From Evtepia sp. (GTDB taxonomy: Bacteria > Bacillota > Clostridia > Oscillospirales > Oscillospiraceae), in assembly GCA_029256465.1 (NCBI GenBank), contig JAQSXW010000022.1, positions 1-9,729 on the forward strand: DNA of 9,729 nt, given 5' to 3'. This document shows, piece by piece, positions 5,892 to 9,729 of this stretch (position 1 is its first letter; every line of letters starts with the position of its first letter). A model generated the notes under the pieces. It worked only from the letters and a program-made list of their open reading frames with translations. It did not search any database and was not told the DNA's origin. The position numbers were made by a program, and so were the translations under genes.

Positions 5892-5992
5892 ATCACAAAA
5901 TTTCCTGATTTTTGGAAACAATTGACTGCACTTCTTTCGTAGGCATTGGTTTAGATCAATAAACGTCAATTGCTGGTGCTAATCGGTTAAAA

Positions 5993-6024
5993 AAAATGAA
6001 CGGTACCTTAGTACCGTTCATTTT
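5993..6024 (-). terminator. Rho-independent terminator of the sigH/zinc-ribbon unit
   Basis: Positions 5993-6006 and 6011-6024 are perfect inverted complements (14 bp, core GAACGGTAC) around a 4-nt loop. On the minus strand the stem is followed by further T residues down to 5989, giving about eight T in total. It lies 9 bp past the stop of the zinc-ribbon gene. The plus strand also shows T-rich sequence after the stem, so it could work in both directions, although no plus-strand gene is near. Confidence 0.9.
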
Positions 6025-6033
6025 ATCTTTTAT

Positions 6034-6309
6034 TTAGTTCTCTCTCATACGTGCAAAGCACTCGCTGCAGTAAACAGGGCGGTCAGACTTAGGTTCAAAA
6101 GGAACCTTGGCTTCGCCGCCGCAGGAAGCGCAGACTGCTGTGAAGTACTCACGGGGGCCACGAGCAGCGTTCTTACGGGTGTCACGGCAGCTCTTACAAC
6201 GCTGAGGCTCATTCTGAAAACCTCTCTCTGCGTAGAACTCCTGCTCGCCAGCAGAAAACACAAATTCCTGGCCACATTCTTTACACACTAATGTTTTATC
6301 CTCGTACAT
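6034..6309 (-). CDS. Small double zinc-ribbon protein (zf-trcl type plus CxxC-x17-CxxC domain)
   Basis: This 91-residue protein has two four-cysteine modules. The first (residues 9-41) is C9-KE-C12, then 25 residues, then C38-KS-C41, with the sequence EQEFYAERGF typical of the probable zinc-ribbon family zf-trcl. The second (60-83) is CASC, exactly 17 residues, then CSEC, matching the CxxC-x17-CxxC domain. Both should bind Zn2+. Between them is a basic Arg-rich linker (RDTRKNAARGPREYF) that could contact nucleic acid. The function is unknown. The ATG at 6309 has GAGAGGG 7 nt upstream. The gene sits 71 bp after sigH, with no clear terminator between, and before a strong terminator, so it is probably cotranscribed with sigH. 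The domain calls are safe; any role in transcription or RNA binding is inference. Confidence 0.88.
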   Translation of the reverse strand: MYEDKTLVCKECGQEFVFSAGEQEFYAERGFQNEPQRCKSCRDTRKNAARGPREYFTAVCASCGGEAKVPFEPKSDRPVYCSECFARMREN

Positions 6310-6380
6310 GCTTTTTCCCTCTCTTTGACTTGATAACCCAGGAATGGAATGCTCTCCGCTGGGTCAGATAAAATATGCGC

Positions 6381-7028
6381 TCAGCTCTCGCTGTATTCGC
6401 TGGACTGAATTTGCCGTGCTACCTTGCGCCGAATGCGCTGGACGGCATTATCCACAGACTTTGTGGATCGGTTTACCTCTTTGGCAATCTCAGAATAGGA
6501 CAATCCTTTCAGAAAGTACCGAAGTATACCATTCTCAAGCTCCGTCAACTGACCTTTGATTAGTTTCATCAGCATTCGAAGCCTTTCTTTATTTATAATG
6601 AGATCTTCGGGATTTTCCTGTCGGCTGAGTGTAGCACCAAAAGAAGTAAGTTCCTGGCTACTGACAAAGAGGGATAGCTCCAAAGAAACATAGGTGTTCA
6701 GCGGGGTGTGTTTGTCTCCAGCTGCCATTCGGATGGCAGAAATCATGCGACGTCGAATACACAACTCTGCATAAGTACGAAATGCAACTTTCCTCTCTGG
6801 GGAAAAATCACGAATTGCTGCGAGTAAACCCAGCATGCCTTCCTGAATTAAGTCTTCACTGTCACCACCGACCAGAAAATAAGGTCTAGCACAGACTCGG
6901 ACCAACCGAGAATATCGCAAAACCAGGGCTTCTTCTGATGCACTGTCTCCAAGAGAGACCTGTGCACATAGCTGTTCATCAGCCATCTCACGGAATCTAG
7001 ATTGCTCTTCGTTTATGCATGTACTCAT
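6381..7028 (-). CDS. sigH: SigH (Spo0H)-type RNA polymerase sigma factor
   Basis: This is a 215-residue sigma-70 family factor resembling SigH of Bacillus and Clostridium, which directs early-sporulation and post-exponential genes. Region 2 (about 30-105) contains FLVGGDSEDLIQEGMLGL and RTYAELCIRRRMISAI, both close to the SigH pattern, followed by the SigH-like HTPLNTYVSLE. Region 4 (about 160-205) holds the helix-turn-helix LSYSEIAKEVNRSTKSVDNA with basic QRIRRKVARQ, for -35 recognition. The ATG at 7028 has AGGGA about 7 nt upstream. An internal ATG at residue 15, near the usual SigH start, lacks a good ribosome binding site. A near-consensus promoter lies directly upstream. SigH is often near secE-nusG; here it follows ruvB and precedes a zinc-ribbon gene and carD. 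Confidence 0.92.
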   Translation of the reverse strand: MSTCINEEQSRFREMADEQLCAQVSLGDSASEEALVLRYSRLVRVCARPYFLVGGDSEDLIQEGMLGLLAAIRDFSPERKVAFRTYAELCIRRRMISAIRMAAGDKHTPLNTYVSLELSLFVSSQELTSFGATLSRQENPEDLIINKERLRMLMKLIKGQLTELENGILRYFLKGLSYSEIAKEVNRSTKSVDNAVQRIRRKVARQIQSSEYSES

Positions 7029-7041
7029 ATTATTGTCCCTA

Positions 7042-7070
7042 ATTATAATTTACTTTCGAGTCGAAGTCAA
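7042..7070 (-). promoter_or_regulatory. Near-consensus sigma-A promoter of sigH
   Basis: TTGACT (7070-7065), 17 nt, then TATAAT (7047-7042) on the minus strand; only one base departs from consensus. The expected start point near 7035 is about 7 nt before the sigH ATG, so the leader is almost absent and the Shine-Dalgarno AGGGA (7040-7036) would lie at or before the first transcribed base. Confidence 0.8.
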
Positions 7071-7113
7071 GAGAATTATGCAGATTAGGTTATATATTCC
7101 AAAAAATCAGCAC

Positions 7114-7130
7114 TACAATTGTAACAATTG
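7114..7130. repeat. Nested palindromes upstream of the sigH promoter
   Basis: TACAATTGTA (7114-7123) is a 10-bp palindrome, and CAATTGT-A-ACAATTG (7116-7130) is a 15-bp palindrome with one central base. Together they lie about 45 bp upstream of the sigH -35 box, between ruvB and sigH, where an operator could sit. The loop is too small for a good RNA hairpin. The protein that would bind is not recognisable from the sequence. Confidence 0.45.
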
Positions 7131-7187
7131 ATGGCTTTTCCCTTTGCAAATCGCAGTCACTTTGCTTCCTGTATCAAAAAGTATCCT

Positions 7188-8237
7188 TTATTCCAATTTC
7201 ATCTGCTCTTGTCCGAGAAATGGAAGCCCCAAATGCTCATAAGCGCGCTGTGTTGCGCAGCGTCCTCTCGGTGTGCGTTGCAAAAATCCAATTTGCATCA
7301 GATAAGGTTCGCATACATCTTCTAAAGTAACCGCTTCTTCACCCACTGTAGCAGCCAGTGTTTCCAATCCAACGGGCCCACCACCATAATACTGAATGAT
7401 ACGGTTCAGTACCCTTCGATCCACGGAATCCAGTCCTAACTTGTCAACTTCCAGTGCATCGAGTGCCTCATCTGCCACACTTTGGGTAATGACACCACCT
7501 GCCCGTACTTGAGCGAAATCTCTCACACGCCGCAGTAATCTATTGGCAATCCTGGGCGTTCCCCTCGAACGGCAGGCTATCTCCCAAGCACCCTCAGCTT
7601 CAATTGGAACCTGTAGAATTCCAGCACTTCGGGTGATAATCTGCATCAGTTGTTCCGGTGTGTATAGTTCCAAACGTAGGATCACACCGAAACGATCACG
7701 CAATGGTGCCGACAACTGGCCTGCTCTGGTAGTCGCTCCAATCAAAGTAAAACGAGGTAAGTCCAATCGAATAGAGTTGGCAGACGCGCCTTTCCCAATG
7801 ATAATATCAATCGCATAATCCTCCATTGCAGGATAAAGGATTTCTTCCACTGATCGGTTTAAGCGATGGATTTCATCCACGAACAGGATATCATTCTCGT
7901 TCAGATTTGTCAGAAGCGCCGCTAAATCTCCTGCCTTTTCGATGGCCGGACCAGAAGTAATTCGAATTTTGACTCCCATTTCATTGGCAATGATGCCAGA
8001 TAGCGTCGTCTTTCCTAAGCCGGGTGGTCCGTGCAGCAACACATGATCCAAAGGCTCATTGCGCATCCTTGCTGCATCAATAAAAACCGACAGATTATCT
8101 TTTGCCTTATCCTGTCCAATATACTCATCAAGCATTCTAGGGCGCAGAGAGCCCTCTCCCTCATCCTCATGTAGAAATGAGGTGGTCAAAAGTGGCGTTT
8201 GTGGCTGGAGGCTTTCTTCCGAAAAATTGATACTCAT
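7188..8237 (-). CDS. ruvB: RuvB, Holliday junction branch-migration ATPase
   Basis: RuvB is the hexameric AAA+ motor that, loaded by RuvA, drives branch migration of Holliday junctions. At 349 residues it is of normal length. Seen are the N-terminal [19 protein letters not shown], Walker A GPPGLGKT (70-77), Walker B ILFVDEIH (D121, E122), sensor 1 LIGATTRAG (165-173) followed by APLRDRFG, sensor 2 [12 protein letters not shown] with R229, and a C-terminal winged-helix domain ([17 protein letters not shown], then [16 protein letters not shown]). The ATG at 8237 has AAGGAGG 7 nt upstream, within sequence that overlaps the ruvA stop (TGAAGGAGG). It is third in ruvC-ruvA-ruvB. I see no clear terminator behind it, only the palindromes and a T-run at 7101-7130, so some read-through to sigH is possible. 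Confidence 0.98.
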   Translation of the reverse strand: MSINFSEESLQPQTPLLTTSFLHEDEGEGSLRPRMLDEYIGQDKAKDNLSVFIDAARMRNEPLDHVLLHGPPGLGKTTLSGIIANEMGVKIRITSGPAIEKAGDLAALLTNLNENDILFVDEIHRLNRSVEEILYPAMEDYAIDIIIGKGASANSIRLDLPRFTLIGATTRAGQLSAPLRDRFGVILRLELYTPEQLMQIITRSAGILQVPIEAEGAWEIACRSRGTPRIANRLLRRVRDFAQVRAGGVITQSVADEALDALEVDKLGLDSVDRRVLNRIIQYYGGGPVGLETLAATVGEEAVTLEDVCEPYLMQIGFLQRTPRGRCATQRAYEHLGLPFLGQEQMKLE

Positions 8238-8250
8238 GAACTATCCTCCT

Positions 8251-8850
8251 TCACTTCACCATTTTACGTAGTGCCTGTCTTACCACTTCCTCCAATGGGA
8301 TGTCCTCTATATGAATGCCTCTTAGCGCCAAAGAGATCTCTTCCCCGCCATAACCCAGCACAGCTAATGCAGCAGCAGCTTCATTTGCCTTATTTTCCGG
8401 TATGACGGTAACACCTGCACCTCCATGTGACCCTCCCGAAGGCAACTGCCCCTTCGCCAATTTATCCTTCAACTCTAGGATGATTCGCTGGGCAATTTTT
8501 TTCCCAATGCCTTGTGCAACCGTCAGCGTCTTTTCATCTCCGGTGATGATCGAAAGTGCCAAGCCCTCGGGTGTTGTCGCAGAAAGAATCGAGAGAGCAG
8601 CTTTCGGCCCAACGCCCGATACACCGATGAGCATCTGAAAACAGCTGCGTTCTTCCTCTGAAGCGAACCCATACAGTTCCATCAGTTCTTCTCTGACATG
8701 TAAATATGTGTAAAGCTTCCCCAATTCTCCCACCTGCAATTGAGCAAGAGTGTGGTTGGTCGTGCGGCAGGCATAGCCTACGCCGCAACAGTCAATAACC
8801 GCCAAATAGGGCGCAATGTGTGTCACTTGACCACTCAGATAGTAAAACAT
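8251..8850 (-). CDS. ruvA: RuvA, Holliday junction DNA-binding protein
   Basis: RuvA tetramers hold the four-way junction and load RuvB. The 199-residue protein has the three expected domains: an OB fold (MFYYLSGQVTHIAPYLAVID through YTYLHVREELMELYGF, about 1-62), a helix-hairpin-helix domain with two motifs (LIGVSGVGPKAAL at 74-86 and AQGIGKKIAQRI at 112-123), and, after a flexible Gly/Ser-rich linker (about 137-150), the C-terminal RuvB-binding helices containing AALAVLGYGGEEI. The ATG at 8850 has AGGAG about 7 nt upstream, and this site overlaps the end of ruvC (TAAAGGAG). The position between ruvC and ruvB confirms the call. Confidence 0.97.
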   Translation of the reverse strand: MFYYLSGQVTHIAPYLAVIDCCGVGYACRTTNHTLAQLQVGELGKLYTYLHVREELMELYGFASEEERSCFQMLIGVSGVGPKAALSILSATTPEGLALSIITGDEKTLTVAQGIGKKIAQRIILELKDKLAKGQLPSGGSHGGAGVTVIPENKANEAAAALAVLGYGGEEISLALRGIHIEDIPLEEVVRQALRKMVK

Positions 8851-8862
8851 CGCTTTACTCCT

Positions 8863-9354
8863 TTAGCGCAGACGTGGCAGAAGTGAGGTAGCAGATCGAG
8901 CGTGGCACAAGGCCACCGCCACTGCGTCTGCCGCATCATCTGGTTTGGGGATTTCCGGAAGATGTAACAACCTCTGTGTCATCTCCATTACCTGCTTCTT
9001 TTCAGCCCGACCATATCCGGCCACAGCCTGCTTTACTTGAAGAGGGGTATATTCAAATACCGGCACACTCAGCTTTTCTGCCGTAAACAAAATCACGCCT
9101 CTGGCTTGCGCAACGCCAATTCCTGTCGTCACATTGGTGTTAAAGAATAATTCTTCCACTGCCATCACATCGGGCTTAAAGTGCGTAATGAGTGCATGCA
9201 AATCTTCTCCAATTTGGAGCAGTCGTCTGGGCATTGGGATGCCGGACTGCGTCGTAATCACTCCACAGCGGCACAGCCTATTTTCCCCTCTTTCGGTTTG
9301 CAAGACACCAAATCCGATGATGGCAAAACCGGGATCAATCCCCAGAACGATCAT
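8863..9354 (-). CDS. ruvC: RuvC, Holliday junction resolvase
   Basis: RuvC is the dimeric endonuclease that cuts Holliday junctions symmetrically, needing Mg2+. The 163-residue protein has the RNase H-like fold and the four acidic catalytic residues at the expected places: D7 in LGIDPG, E67 in AVEELFF, and D140 and D143 in PDDAADAVAVALCH. The FFNTN segment after E67 and the EYTPLQVKQAVAGYGRAEKKQV stretch are typical. The ATG at 9354 has an unusually G-rich ribosome binding site, GAGGGGGG (9367-9360), 5 nt upstream. It is the first gene of the ruvC-ruvA-ruvB unit and follows a good promoter. Confidence 0.97.
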   Translation of the reverse strand: MIVLGIDPGFAIIGFGVLQTERGENRLCRCGVITTQSGIPMPRRLLQIGEDLHALITHFKPDVMAVEELFFNTNVTTGIGVAQARGVILFTAEKLSVPVFEYTPLQVKQAVAGYGRAEKKQVMEMTQRLLHLPEIPKPDDAADAVAVALCHARSATSLLPRLR

Positions 9355-9381
9355 ATTTGCCCCCCTCTTCGTATTTTTATT

Positions 9382-9410
9382 ATTTTATCATGGATACTCT
9401 TCTGTTGCAA
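9382..9410 (-). promoter_or_regulatory. Sigma-A-like promoter of ruvC-ruvA-ruvB
   Basis: TTGCAA (9410-9405) is followed after 17 nt by TAAAAT (9387-9382) on the minus strand, within an A/T-rich stretch. Transcription would start near 9375, about 20 nt before the ruvC ATG. The TTCCTTGCAA sequence spanning the -35 box is identical at the candidate carD promoter. No LexA/SOS box of the Bacillus type (GAAC-N4-GTTC) is visible in the interval. Confidence 0.7.
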
Positions 9411-9456
9411 GGAACTTTCACGTGTGTCATATCCTACTCCTCTTTACAGAAGTGAA

Positions 9457-9489
9457 AGCGCCGGACTGAGGGATCCTCAATCTGGCGCT
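9457..9489 (-). terminator. Probable terminator behind the PEP carboxykinase gene
   Basis: Positions 9457-9471 pair with 9475-9489 (15 positions, one mismatch at 9466/9480 and one G-U pair), giving a strong GC-rich stem (AGCGCC/GGCGCT) about 14 bp past the stop codon. On the minus strand the stem is followed by TTCACTTCTGT, which is only moderately T-rich, so termination is likely but not ideal. Confidence 0.6.
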
Positions 9490-9503
9490 CTACCCATACA
9501 TCT

Positions 9504-9729
9504 CTATTTTGATAATCTCTGTTCCAAACCATCCAGCTCTTCCATGAGCTCGGGCGGAACCTTTCCATTAAACTTTTGATAAAAATCGCGAATGTTTGCT
9601 GTCTCTTCTTTCCACAATTCGAGATCCACACTAAGTAATTGCTGCAAGGTCTTTAAAGATACTTCGGCATCCTGGAGGTTAATATCTTCTGGATATGGCA
9701 GATATCCGATTTCGGTTTCTTTTGCTTCC
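9504..9729 (-). CDS. pckG: C-terminal end of phosphoenolpyruvate carboxykinase (GTP), partial
   Basis: Only the last 74 codons and the stop (TAG at 9506-9504) are in the window; the 5' part lies beyond the right edge, and the first full codon is at 9728. The visible protein begins EAKETEIGYLPYPEDINL, continues with LLSVDLELWKEE and IRDFYQKFNGKVPPELMEEL, and ends LEQRLSK. This resembles the C-terminus of GTP-dependent PEP carboxykinases: a G-x-(L/V)-P stretch, an L-L-x-V-D-x-x-x-W-K helix, and F-x-x-K/R-x-P-x-E-L before the end. That enzyme interconverts oxaloacetate and PEP with GTP/GDP. The active-site parts are not visible, so the call rests on the tail alone. A strong hairpin follows the stop, and ruvC then has its own promoter. 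Confidence 0.75.
   Translation of the reverse strand, partial: EAKETEIGYLPYPEDINLQDAEVSLKTLQQLLSVDLELWKEETANIRDFYQKFNGKVPPELMEELDGLEQRLSK

Noticed and set aside
5857..5905. SigH-type promoter (AGGA...GAAT) before carD
   Set aside because: AGGAAAT and AGCGAAT are present, but about 22 nt apart, well over the usual sigma-H spacing; the sigma-A-like pair fits better.
6336..6364. Hairpin ACCCAG/CTGGGT between sigH and the zinc-ribbon gene as a terminator
   Set aside because: Only 6 bp with a 17-nt loop and no following T-run; not strong enough to separate the two genes.
9134..9579. Overlapping plus-strand open frames antisense to ruvC and its upstream region
   Set aside because: They lie opposite catalytic residues of RuvC, cross the ruvC promoter and the terminator, and show no protein-family features.
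9434..9631. Minus-strand open frame of 65 codons overlapping the end of the PEP carboxykinase gene
   Set aside because: It is in another frame from the C-terminal PEP carboxykinase sequence, has no recognisable motif, and runs through the terminator hairpin; the carboxykinase tail explains the region better.

Overview
The window reads as ordinary chromosomal housekeeping DNA from an endospore-forming Firmicute of the class Clostridia. The grounds are a SigH-type sporulation sigma factor, strong AGGAGG-type ribosome binding sites, the MEP isoprenoid genes ispD-ispF, a clostridial-type cysteine desulfurase with its small Se/S-carrier-like partner, and cdaA-cdaR. A more exact placement, for example within Oscillospirales, is only a guess. 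Every supported gene is on the minus strand, so transcription runs from high to low coordinates. I see no mobile element, CRISPR array, tRNA, rRNA or phage gene.

In the order of transcription: (1) 9729-9504, the 3' end of a probable GTP-dependent PEP carboxykinase gene, followed by a strong hairpin. (2) 9410-7188, a good sigma-A promoter and then ruvC-ruvA-ruvB, the complete Holliday-junction resolvasome. (3) 7130-5993, a near-consensus promoter with an almost absent leader, sigH, a small double zinc-ribbon protein, and a classical intrinsic terminator. (4) 5893-5233, a promoter framed by a 9-bp inverted repeat, a carD/cdnL-type RNA polymerase regulator, and an intrinsic terminator. (5) 5294-3948, a weak promoter candidate immediately before that terminator, then ispD-ispF overlapping by 4 bp. 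(6) 3992-2516, a hairpin holding the ribosome binding site of a DUF3343 Se/S-carrier-like gene, which overlaps a cysteine desulfurase by 4 bp (GTGA), closed by a perfect 16-bp inverted repeat. (7) 2467-2, a clear promoter and then cdaA (diadenylate cyclase), cdaR (its YbbR-repeat regulator) and the start of an RseC-family redox gene that leaves the window.

Together the genes cover recombination repair (RuvCAB), global transcription control (SigH, CarD), isoprenoid precursor synthesis (IspD, IspF), sulfur or selenium mobilisation (DUF3343 with desulfurase), and c-di-AMP signalling at the membrane (CdaA, CdaR). No gene looks like an undescribed defence or mobile system. The less ordinary features are in the junctions: a ribosome binding site buried in a hairpin, a promoter abutting a terminator, a nearly leaderless sigH promoter, and a 10-base element shared by the carD and ruvC promoters.
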